In this document: in pieces, positions 54,836 through 64,000 of the stretch
How the letters are laid out: each line of letters begins with the position of its first letter
How positions within the stretch are numbered: position 1 is the stretch's first letter
Source of the DNA: Callorhinus ursinus
Lineage: Eukaryota; Chordata; Mammalia; Carnivora; Otariidae
Length of the DNA stretch: 64,000 bases
Direction: 5' to 3'
Assembly: GCF_003265705.1 (NCBI RefSeq)
Contig: NW_020313005.1
Location: 19,976,797 to 20,040,796 of the forward strand
The notes under the pieces: model-generated
Databases searched by the model: none
Told to the model about the DNA's origin: nothing
The model's input: only the letters and a program-made list of their open reading frames with translations
Program-made: the position numbers and the translations under genes

Positions 54836-55125
54836 CTCTTTTTTAAAAAAATTTCTATTTAAATTCAATTAATTAACATATAGTGTATTATTAGTTTCAG
54901 AGGTAGCGCTCAGTGATTCATCAGTTGCATACAACACCCAGTGCTCATGACAACCCGTGCCCTCCTTAATGCCCATCCCCCAGTCACTCCACCGCCCTCC
55001 CTTCCAGCAACCCTCAGTCTGTTTCCTATAGTTAAGAGTCTCTTATGGTTTGTCTCCCTCTCTGATTTTGTCTTGCTTTCTTTTTCCCTCCTTTCACCTA
55101 TGATCCTCTGTTTTGTTTCTTAAGG
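54836..55125 (-). mobile_element. Carnivore-type L1 3' end, 5'-truncated
   Basis: Antisense L1 3' UTR: 'aattaattaacatatagtgt', 'gtgctcatgacaacccgtgc' and 'tagttaagagtctcttatgg'. T-run at the left. No clean target duplication found. It is a different subfamily from the copy at 52572. Confidence 0.82.
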
Positions 55126-57315
55126 GCCTGATCCTTCCCCTCTGATGAAGGTTTCTCTGAGGGTCCCCTGCTGGAAGCAAGCCTGGGTTCTCTTTGTATA
55201 GATGCCAAGGACTATTTGAAGAACAATATGAGAGTGGGAAGTAAAGCAACTGAACTTTGTTCTATGCCTGGGACTTCCCCTACTTTTGCTGGAGTGTTGA
55301 AACCAGGAAACCTACTAACACTATCTCTATTATATCAACATGGCATTAATATTAATGTGTGGAGGCTGGATTGAGTTAATTTTGGGAATTCCCCATTGCT
55401 ATAGACATGATCCCCAGAAGGATTTGGCCATAGGTTAGAAGGTGATTAAAGCTATAATCTGCACAGGTAAATACTCAGCAATCAGATCCCTGCTTCTTAA
55501 AGCTGTACAAAATCTAGCTATATCAGTTTTGTATTTATACATTTCTTTAGGACATTTTATAAAAATTAACCTATCATCAAATACAAAAAGCCTGTGTTGG
55601 AGCCTGGCAATCTTCATATGGGTGAGGCAGTAAAGCGACAACTCTTCCTGCTCCTACAGTCACTTGGCTTTGTTCCCTGTACTCAAGCTACCCTGTACCC
55701 ACACAGCTCTCAGAACCCATTGCTACTGATGATCCTCCCTGTTACAGGTGAGTAGGCAGTGGCCTCATTCTTGAGATTCCATTCCTTCCCTTGATTTTCT
55801 CATTAGTTAACTTCAGGCCATTTGAACTGGCCTCTAAACTGGGTGGACCAGTTATCTCTCAAATCATCTGCAGAAAATTACTATCTCCCATGCTCTGCAC
55901 CTGCCTCTCCCTCCAACTCCACCTACCCCTCCTTCGGTCACATTCCTTACCTCTTCTCTTTGAATAGTAATGAAAGGCTGGCTCCTGAAAAATGGTTTAG
56001 GTTCCATCACGCTCAACTGTACTCTGTTCAGCCCAATCAGGCTGACCGTGGCAAGACCCAGTCCTTTCGGAGACTCACTAATTATATTGAACTTGGCAGA
56101 CCATTTTGGTGCTACCAGCAGATCCTGTAAGGGAGCTGTTGTTCCTTGACATAGCTGGAGCCAGAACTTCCAGACTAGTGTTCATTACCTTACACTGCAC
56201 CATCTTCTTCCAGTTGATCCGGGCTGCCCATGTCCTGTCCAGAGATAACACTGTTTTCACCCCCAACCTTAGAGAGCTCGCTCTAGCCAAGGCTTTGTGA
56301 AATCTGACAAATGCAGTTGCCAACTCAGCAAATCTCTTATCAGGGGCCCCTCTAAATACAAAAAGAGGGATGATGGTGAGAGACAGTCAGGAGGAGAGCC
56401 TAGTGTCTCAGGGCTGGGGATGAACCCTTCATAACATGAGAGAACGCAGCGCCAAGAGGAATGAATTGGGGGATTGTGCATCTCTCTGGCTATAAACCAC
56501 CTCCTCAGCCCCATCTCCCTATAAAAAGTGATTTGGGATAGATGCTGGAAAACAGCCTGTGTGTACTCGGGGAAAGAAACTTTTCATGACATAATGATTT
56601 TGGACACAATCCCATTACGCTGGTGCCCTGCAGCTGTTTTTTCCATGAAGGCATTTCACAATTCATGATCTCCTCTTTGGGAGAAAGAGAGAAACTAGGT
56701 CATGGGGACCTGAGTGGGGGACAGTTGACAACTGACTTCATTTTCTTTCGGCACCTATGTGTACAGAGGCGCTCCCTTAGAATGGGTTTTCCTTGAGTAA
56801 ACACTAGGAGGTCCTTGGCTTGGCCCTGTTGTCTTTAGCAGTCCTGAGCTCTAAACAAGTCGGTTCTGGATGGAATACAAGAAAAATATCTTATGGAAAA
56901 TAGAACCTTAATAGGCTGGATAAACAATAGCCCAGGAGTAGCTATGGCATCAACCACTTTCAGAAGAATGGCAAAACCCAAATTCCCCAAGCAGGACTTT
57001 CTTCCTACCATAGTTTGGTTGGCTCTATGATTTGGGGCTGAGGAAGATCTGTAAGACATGACCAAGGTGTTTCCCCTAGAATGTGTGGTAGCCTAAGGTG
57101 GATGGGACTCAAGTGTTCTGGGTTGGAGGCCCCAGATGAGAGTCACAGTTGCCTCTTCATGGTTGACTCAGATAGATGGGGCAGTGAGTAGACACCACAG
57201 TGGAGAGAGACCATCCTTGACTCAGAGTGTCCCCTGGAAAAGAGAGGTGGTCAGCCTGCAAAGGGCAAGAGGCAGAAAACAGGTGAGGATTATGTGTACC
57301 CAGAATCATACAACA
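55126..57315. other. Unassigned unique sequence
   Basis: About 2.2 kb with no clear repeat or gene. The 102-codon frame at 55822-56130 has no recognised features. Confidence 0.4.
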
Positions 57316-57319
57316 GCAC

Positions 57320-57535
57320 ATTATCTTGCACTGATGCTTAATAGTTGACAGAGCACTTTGTGCATGGCTTCATCCATAGAAATCTTGGGAGGTAAGCAGG
57401 ACAGGTACTCTATCTGCAATTTGTGGCCAAGGAATTAAAGATTCACAGAAGTTAAGATGTCTGTTCAAAGCCACAAAGCAAACAAATGGCAGAGCCGGGT
57501 CTGGAACTCAGATCGCTTGACCCCATGTTCAAGGG
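57320..57535 (-). mobile_element. MIR SINE
   Basis: Antisense MIR: 'gccaaggaattaaagattca', 'aagccacaaagcaaacaaat' and 'ggcagagccgggtctggaac'. Good core match. Confidence 0.85.
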
Positions 57536-57877
57536 GATTGCCAAATGCAGGTAGAATATGCTGGCACTTGAGGGATGTTAACAGGCTTACCTGTCTAGTC
57601 ATCTTTGCCTCCACTGCCGTGCCTTGGAACTCAGTATTCCCACCATGGACTCATTCTTTTAGGTTAAGGCATTGTCTCCAGCAAAGTCCCTTTTAGAAGC
57701 AAAAGGTAGATATAAGAGATTATGAATTCCATAAGACTTTGGGTCATGGTAATGCCTTAAAAGGATGTCTCTATGACTTTTATGCTGTGTTGTGGTGGCA
57801 GGATCTCTCAGAGGTACAAACTTGCATTTAGCCTTTAACTTCTTGATTCCTCACTGTGTTTTTCTCTCAGAGCTACA
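57536..57877. other. Unassigned sequence
   Basis: No repeat or gene recognised. Confidence 0.35.
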
Positions 57878-57895
57878 GAGAAAAACCTTGTGTGG

Positions 57896-58111
57896 GGGCA
57901 TCTGGGTGGCTCGTGCGGTTGAGCATCGGACTGTTGATTTTGGCTCAGGTAGTGATCTCAGGTCTCGAGATCAAGCCCCACGTCGGACACTGAGCTCAGC
58001 AGGGAGTCTGCTTGGGATTCTCTCTCTCTCTCCCTCTCCTTCTGCCCCTCCCCCCTCACATGCTCTCAATCTCTAAATAAAAAAATAAAATCTTAAAAAA
58101 AAAAAGGAAAA
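57896..58111 (+). mobile_element. CAN-type SINE
   Basis: The head GGGGCATCTGGGTGGCTCGT is diverged. The body and A-tail are complete. AGAAAAACCTTGTGTGG (57879-57895) and AGAAAAATCTTGTGTGG (58112-58128) flank it, one mismatch. Confidence 0.95.
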
Positions 58112-58128
58112 AGAAAAATCTTGTGTGG

Positions 58129-58757
58129 TGCCCTGTTCTTGGGCCATCTTGGGGGTATTTATTTGTTGTTTATGGATACACCTTCACATTCTCAATTTCA
58201 TGCCTTTTTTCAAGCACTTCTGTTTGCCTTCCTTGCCAAAGTCTTTCTCTTTGACTATAATGAGTGCTCTGTGAGCCATAAAAGGCCATCTCAAAATCCC
58301 ATCTTTGAATATTCTGAAACTCTTAATGCGGTTCCTGACAGCGATTGTGGATGGAAATTTGGGTGGGGCTTGTTGGAAAGTTTCTATTTACTTTGACACA
58401 ATCCCTTAGACCTTAGTAGCCTTGGGATGTTGGTGACTTTCTTGGGGATGGGCAAATGTTTTATGTGACAGACACATTTGAATTCTGCTAATGGTGTGGA
58501 ATGATCGTATCAGGCCTTTAAGGGACATGCAGAATTTCTGCATTGTTCACTCCACTTTTTTCTACATTGGAAACCCATGATTCGGTGCTATAGCCTGGGG
58601 CCATCTTGCCTTTTGGGTAGTGCCCAGCTCATAGTGAGAACCAGTGGTATCTGGAAAAGGAATTTAGACAAGATACTGTCTGTGATGCTTAAGAGGGAGA
58701 TGCCATAATTACGTCAAGGTGTCATTATTTTCCTCCCGCTCTTCTTCTTCCCTCTCT
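58129..58757. other. Unassigned sequence
   Basis: No repeat or gene recognised. Confidence 0.35.
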
Positions 58758-58964
58758 ACTTTTTAAAAAGATTTATTTATTTGAGAGAGAGTGTGCCTGT
58801 GAGCAGGGTGGGGGGAGGGACAGATGGAGAGGGAAAGGGACTCTTAAGCAGACTCTGCACTGAGCACAGAGCCTGATGTGGGGCTCGATCTCACAACACT
58901 GAGATCACGACCTGAGCCAAAACCAAGCGTTGGACACTCAACCCACTGCGCCACCCAGGGACCC
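58758..58964 (-). mobile_element. CAN-type SINE, diverged
   Basis: Reverse-oriented. Head at right (..CCACCCAGGGACCCC). No clean target duplication. Confidence 0.9.
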
Positions 58965-59069
58965 CTTCCCTGTCTCTTAACTGAGAATGTAGGCTCTTTA
59001 GTCAGTTTAGCACGACAAATACTGAAGTGTCTCCACCATGTTCTAAGTTGGACAAGAATTAACTGGAAG

Positions 59070-59215
59070 ATTGTTATGAATCTGCCCAAGCCCCACCTAG
59101 AGATTCTGATTTGGTGGTTCCGGGAAGGCACCCAGGACACTGTATTTTTAATAAGCTCCCCTGGTGACTCTCATGCTCGCACAGGCTCAGGAACCACAGG
59201 GAACCACTCCTGGGG
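59070..59215 (+). mobile_element. MER5-like hAT-Charlie fragment
   Basis: 'ctagagattctgatttggtg', 'ggacactgtatttttaataa' and 'gctcccctggtgactctcat' follow the MER5A order. Confidence 0.75.
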
Positions 59216-60184
59216 ACCAGCACACAGCCCCACCCAGGAGGAGGGGCTAGGTGAGCTTCGGATGATGGCACTGAAGCTTTGAAGAAACGCTTCTGTTGCT
59301 GCCCTGTGTGGTGGGCATCTTGGCTGCTGGGCAGGAAGGGCCGATGGGGCCCCTTGGCCCAGGATCTTTTAGGATACACAGATCATTTCCCCTGCCCCTA
59401 GACTCCCAATCCCTCAGAACAAACAAGATTTCCTCCAAAGAAGCAGAATTATCCCACTTCATCACAGATCCCTGAAGCCAGACCACCGTGTATTGAAATC
59501 CGTGAATTCACACTGGTACCTCCAGCTCCATCCCCAAACTGCAAAGTTCATCCTAATGTTTTTCCTCTCTTGTGGTTTTTAACTCCTTTTACTGATGGAG
59601 AAAGACTTGGCTCCCATGATCTTTAGTATATTTACTTATTTGATCAACTCTGTGCATGAACAAATCTCCCATCAGCACCACCCCCCATCCACGCACGATG
59701 CCCTCCTGCCCCCAGGCAGGCTCCGGTGTCCTGTGCTGGTTTGTCCCACTGTGCAAAATCCTTCCTCTTTCTGCCTGGGCGCCAACACTGCACGCTGGTC
59801 CACTGTTGCGTGGATGCTCTCTAGGCGCTCAGCTGGGCGGTCCCCCCTGGAGACGCCCCTCCTTATCTGTTTTGGGCTACCACTGCTGTGCCAGGTAGCC
59901 CCTACAGGGATGTTCTCTTCACCTTGCTTGGGCTCTGACTCCCCCATTCGGGGCCAGCACACCCCCATTCTCTGGCACTGGAAGCCTATCTCGTTCAGCT
60001 CCACGAATGGATTTAAGGCTGACTTGTTCCGGAAAAGGCGGGAAGAGAGAGGAAGAAGAGAGTGACCGTAACCTTTTGGTGGCAGAGGTTCTGCTTTATT
60101 CTTCAGTGAATCCTGTGATGAATAAGGTATTTTTCACAGAGTTTTTTCCTAGAGAGAGTCACCTTTTGAAAAGATGGAGCATAG
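59216..60184. other. Unassigned unique sequence
   Basis: No repeat or gene. The 156-codon frame at 59595-60065 overlaps a 110-codon minus frame and has no recognised domain. Confidence 0.4.
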
Positions 60185-60189
60185 AGGCA

Positions 60190-60395
60190 ACAGGGTGTAG
60201 TCAAGAGCACCTAGGTCTGGAAACACTTAGAATCTGGCTTTGATACTTTGAGTTGGTGACCTTTAGTGCCTCAGTTATCTTGTCCATACCACGAGGAGAC
60301 TAACTGTACTGACTCCACAGAGCTGCATGAGGCTTAAGTTAGATAATCCATGTAAAGTGCTTAGCAGAGATCCTAGCACAAGGGAAGTAGGCAAA
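60190..60395 (+). mobile_element. MIR SINE
   Basis: 'agtcaagagcacctaggtct' followed by 'ggctttgatactttgagttg', 'tgaggcttaagttagataat' and 'gtaaagtgcttagcagagat' then a poly-A run at 60394-60409. Confidence 0.85.
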
Positions 60396-60659
60396 AAAAA
60401 AAAAAAAAATGCTCTTATGTCAAGCAGTATGGAGTCACTTTTCCTACCTGTGAAACGAGTTGCTGGCTGACCTCAAGGGATCCTTCTAGCTCAATATTAT
60501 AGTATTCTAGCATCAATTTACCTTAAGAAACCAGGGGGAGGGGTGGTGAATCAGCACGCTGGAATTCATGCCGCTTCCCGGGTGGGCACAGGATGGTGTC
60601 TCTGAAGAGGGTTCTGGGTCAGGGTTTTGGAATGAGAGGGCCACACAGATGATGATAAC

Positions 60660-60850
60660 AATAAATTCTCATGCTTCGTGCCCTACAGTTTGCAAACATT
60701 GTCTACATGTGTTATCTCATGCAATCCCTACAACAGCCTTATGGGGGAGGCATTTTTTCCGATGAGATCCTGGGGCTGGAAAAGTTTAAGCGACATTACT
60801 CATAAGTAGCAGGGTTGGGACTCAGTGAGTGAGTGCCCGGCAGTGCTGTG
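60660..60850 (-). mobile_element. MIR SINE
   Basis: Antisense MIR: 'gttatctcatgcaatcccta', 'gatgagatcctggggctgga' and 'aagtagcagggttgggactc'. Confidence 0.72.
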
Positions 60851-61600
60851 ACTGGACCCACAGGCTAGCTACGTGGCTTTCCAAGAGCAACAACTCCAGG
60901 TGCTGATGTTCTCACTGACCTTTTCCTCAGCTACTCCGGCTGATGCCCCCATCTCTCCTCTAGGCCTCTTCATGGCCATACAAGTGCTTGGTGTATTTGA
61001 TACAGAGCTAATATAATGACTGCCCTACCGACTGGGCTTAAGTTCTAATTTCAGAAAACAAAGGAGACAAACTCATAATCAACAGAACTCTACTGTTGGG
61101 ATCACGAAAGGGCGCTGAGGGGAAAACCTGATTCAGGCATTGGGCTGGGGAAGTCAGACTGGTTTAATCTAGGAGAACTTCCTGGAGGAGGTGCTACAAT
61201 TGACTTATAATTTAAAAGAGGGGAAAATGTAGTAGTTGAGGCTGGAGGAACCAAGCCATCCAGGGAGTCTACCGTCTCTTCCTGACCCTCCCCATTTTAC
61301 CTCCTATGGATCTGATAGTCCTGCTTAGGCGTACCGAGGCCCAGCCCAGTGGCAAAAGCCTGTATGAGATCCCAGGATGTCTGACATCCCTAGATTGAGG
61401 CCTGGAGAGAGATATTGCTCCTCCCCGACCACATAATGGATCTTGCTCAACCTCTTTTGCAAACTGAGTGTCTCAGCAACTAGGGAGGAGATATGAGAAG
61501 CAGTGCTTGCAAACTCCCTAAGCTTTCTGGAAGAAAGAGACAGTGTTTGTGTGAGGCTTCCCTGGAGGTGCCTGCCGCAGCACTGTGCACTCCCATTCGT
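60851..61600. other. Unassigned, with a weak old repeat at 61140-61235
   Basis: 'agaacttcctggaggaggtg' near 61181 recalls an ancient repeat. The rest is unique. Confidence 0.35.
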
Positions 61601-61619
61601 GCCCTGAACCTGGGGGCTG

Positions 61620-61960
61620 GACATGACTGCCAAGTGTAACCGCTGCACACCAATGAGCATCAGGAGGAGCATGTTTCAGCAGGTGGTGGACAGGGGCCAA
61701 ATACCTCCAGGTTATAATGCAATAGATGATGGAAGACCAATTAATTTTTTTACAACGGGAGAAATAGCTAAAAGATTAACAAGCATTAATTATTTATTGA
61801 ATTGCTGCCTATGCAAAATGGGAAAAACTGCCCTGTATGGGGAAATTAATCTCTTCAATAATCTCAGCTGTTGGTTGCTATCTGCTTGTGCATGGAGGTC
61901 ATGCAATCACCTCCAGGCAGCGGGTGAGATCATTTAGGAAGCAAGGAGTAACTTTTACTA
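61620..61960. promoter_or_regulatory. Candidate regulatory block (enhancer-like), spanned by a 104-codon open frame
   Basis: Repeat-free. It has several TAAT-core sites (ATTAAT at 61739, a palindromic CATTAATTATTTATTGAATTG from 61783, AATTAATC at 61844), a near octamer ATGCAAAAT at 61811 and the inverted repeat TGGAGGT..ACCTCCA at 61893-61915. The 104-codon plus frame (61623-61937) translates to nothing I recognise. Conserved non-coding DNA often carries such chance frames. Confidence 0.35.
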
Positions 61961-62439
61961 GTTTGTTTCAGGGTTGTGAAAAAGCATAGAAATTTAGGAG
62001 TTTCTACCTTTCTGTCTTTCAGTCTTTCTAGCCCCTGTACAGAATGAGCAAACCCTAGAACCTGACCTGCATCCCATGCCTGCAGTTCGGACCCCCGAAA
62101 CAGGCAGGTTGGGACAAACAACTGCACGTCACAGGTGAGCCTGGGCAGCCAGCCGGCTGGGCACGTGGGCTCAAAATGGGGGTCAGGGAGCCACGGGCGT
62201 TCCTCCTTTGACCAAGGACAAACCTGTGAGTCAGAGGTTGCCTCCGAACAGATGTAGGGTTTCTGAACTATCCCTCGTTGTCAGAGGAAATTGCTGAGAT
62301 TATGTGAAATCTGATCAGTGAGATGGGTCTTTCTGTCCTCCCAGGCCCAGTGAGTGAGGACTTGGGGTGAAGATGGGCTAGGAAGAACTGGATTGCTTAG
62401 CCCTCGTTTCCCTCCACCCCATTTCCACCCACTGCCAAA
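61961..62439. other. Unassigned sequence
   Basis: No repeat or gene recognised. Confidence 0.35.
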
Positions 62440-62930
62440 CTGAGCTCCAAGTCCTTTGCCCTAACTATCTCTTGACTCCATCCTCCTCACTCCAGCCCCA
62501 CTGCCATGTGCTACTCTAGGCCTCCTCGTCTCCAGCGTGGACTGTAGCAACAGTGTCCTGCAGCCTCCTGCCTCTGGATGCTTCTCTGCAGTCCTCTCTG
62601 TCATGCTGTCATAGAGATCATCTCGGTAAAAAGTCTGATGGTCTCACGCACTCTGCCTAAAATCCTTCCACGGCCCCCCAAACTATCCCTCGCTCGATAT
62701 TCCGAAGTGGTGAGGGATCTCTGTTCTTCTTCCTCTCTTGCACTGTCTGGCAGGTGCCCCGAGGTCCCCACAGTAAGCTCTGCACCTGTGCCCTGGGACC
62801 CCACACCTCTTCACACACGGCTCCGCTCTGCCCAGAACACCACACCGCCACTCAGCTGCCTGGAATTCCTACTTCTCTCTCAAGGCTGCTCCAGTCTTGA
62901 CATTATGGCGGGGGTGGAGGCTTTCTTCGC
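62440..62930 (+). mobile_element. L2 LINE fragment
   Basis: 'actccagccccactgccatg', 'gtggactgtagcaacagtgt', 'ctaaaatccttccacggccc' and 'agctgcctggaattcctact' are in the L2 order. Ancient. The 123-codon frame at 62578-62949 lies in it and is not a gene. Confidence 0.72.
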
Positions 62931-63774
62931 TGAGGTGGACACTGGGTAAGACGCTCCCCAGGAACTATATAATTACAACTGGGAGGAATATGGTGAAGGA
63001 AGACATCTGTGCTCTGACAGCTTGTGATAGGGAGGCCCCAACATAATCTGGCAAAGTGTGTAGACCCTTCTGTCAGTGCCTGGAGGAGCCAGAGGTCAAG
63101 GTTGCCTTGGGGGGACATGGCGCCTGGTGGCTCCATACAGGGCATTGGGAGGGAGCTCTTCTGGCTGGGCTGGTCCTCGCATTTTGGAGATGACTCTTTG
63201 TGGGGTGGCCCCACCTACCCTGGGACTTCTACATTTAGACCCATTATCTCCCCCAAGGTCAGCAGGAGCCATTTGCTCCCAGTCTCTCCGGCATTTCAGC
63301 CAGGTCTGAAAATGCAAAGTGAGATAGAGAATTCACACCTGGAATAACAAACTGTTTGGGACTCCGCTTCCCGCTAGCGGCCCTGCGATAAAGCATTGAG
63401 CCCACCTTCCCCTCTGGCAGCGGCAGCTACCTCCTGGGCCATGGAGGAGGGAGCCAGACATCTGAGTCCCCTGTAGGTCAGGAAGGGCTCTTTGTCTGGG
63501 GCTCCTGGCCGCCTACTCCCAAAGGCCTGTCTCAGATGGGAAAGAACAGGCGAGAGCAGTTTCCTCCGAGCCCGTCTTTACCCCTTGGCAAAATGGGTGA
63601 GCATAGGATTCAAGAAACATCAAGGAGGTTCAATAGAACCAAGGTCTTCTCCTCACCAAGATCCTATCACACCTAAAATTCCGTAGTTGGAAATTGATTG
63701 AAGACCGGCAGTGCCCTCACTTTGCGGCATCCTGTAAAAATCACCAATAACAGTAACCCTTTCTTTGCTGTTTT
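62931..63774. other. Unassigned sequence
   Basis: No repeat or gene recognised. Overlapping frames of 64-107 codons on both strands. Confidence 0.35.
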
Positions 63775-63960
63775 GTGGTATCTAAAGTGCTTCTGCGCAC
63801 ATGCCTCATGAATCCTCACGACGTTTGGGGGACAGGCACTATCATGCTACTCTTTATTTTATGGAGGAGAGACTTGCCGAAGGTCCTCAGCTCTCAATTC
63901 CAGATCTTCCACGTCTCAATTCCGGGTTCTCTCCATGATCTCGTGTACCACTCTAGTAGC
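63775..63960 (-). mobile_element. MIR SINE
   Basis: Antisense MIR, diverged: 'catgaatcctcacgacgttt', 'ttttatggaggagagacttg', 'ccgaaggtcctcagctctca'. Confidence 0.65.
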
Positions 63961-64000
63961 GTGCTGTGGATGAATTTGTCTGATCACTGGGCGTTGTGGC

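Noticed and set aside
62578..62949. 123-codon plus-strand frame
   Set aside because: It lies within an L2 fragment, and two minus-strand frames overlap it.
1..64000. A bacterial-type operon, defence system or phage
   Set aside because: The whole window is mammalian repeat-rich DNA with MIR, L2, L1, LTR and carnivore SINE elements. No compact gene arrays or ribosome-binding sites are present.

Overview
This window is non-coding nuclear DNA from a carnivoran mammal. The strongest evidence is about 20 copies of a tRNA-derived SINE of the carnivore CAN/SINEC type. They have a head close to GGGGCGCCTGGGTGGCTCAG, an RNA polymerase III A-box and a B-box-like GGGATCGAGCCC, a CT-rich body and an A-rich (AAAT)n tail. 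The copies lack the dog-specific head (GGGATCCCTGGGTGGCGC) and the felid-specific middle (CTGACAGCTCAGAGCCTGG). A bear, pinniped or mustelid-like (arctoid) genome is therefore the best guess; this is inference from remembered family sequences. I found no supportable protein-coding gene, no functional RNA gene, no CRISPR array and nothing of bacterial or plasmid type. The long open frames are short for 64 kb of DNA and fall in simple repeats, transposon fossils or GC-rich stretches.

Layout. 0-8 kb: a dense pile of old L1 fragments in both orientations, cut by eight SINEs, several with perfect target-site duplications. 8-16 kb: a MIR, another L1 3' end, two related solo LTRs each with its own 4-bp target duplication, a separate LTR at about 12-13 kb, and an L1 split by a third LTR with a 5-bp duplication. 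16-25 kb: mostly unique sequence with sparse old repeats. It contains a pair of CTCF-like motifs at 17.9 kb, a 650-bp hexamer satellite grown inside a MIR at 19.2-19.85 kb, and a candidate conserved regulatory block at 24.7-25.3 kb. 25.8-33 kb: L1 fragments and SINEs, including a SINE inserted inside an oppositely oriented SINE, and a probable hAT-Charlie fossil. 33-42 kb: largely unique, with a small CpG-rich patch at 35.3 kb, an LTR at 36.2-36.7 kb, a diverged duplicated block and an L2. 42.9-44 kb: a three-level nest of L1, L1 and SINE. 44.5-45.3 kb is GC-rich. 46.6 kb carries a run of 28 G. 49-55 kb: L1 fragments in both orientations, including carnivore-type L1 3' ends. 55-64 kb: mostly unique sequence with MIR, L2, MER5-like and SINE copies, and a second candidate regulatory block at 61.6-61.95 kb.

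No genes work together here. The interpretable content is a record of transposition (MIR, L2 and hAT fossils oldest, then L1 and LTRs, then SINEs) plus a few non-repeat stretches that could be enhancers or insulators. Family names below come from recall of consensus sequences, not a database search. Boundaries are exact where a target duplication is described and approximate elsewhere.
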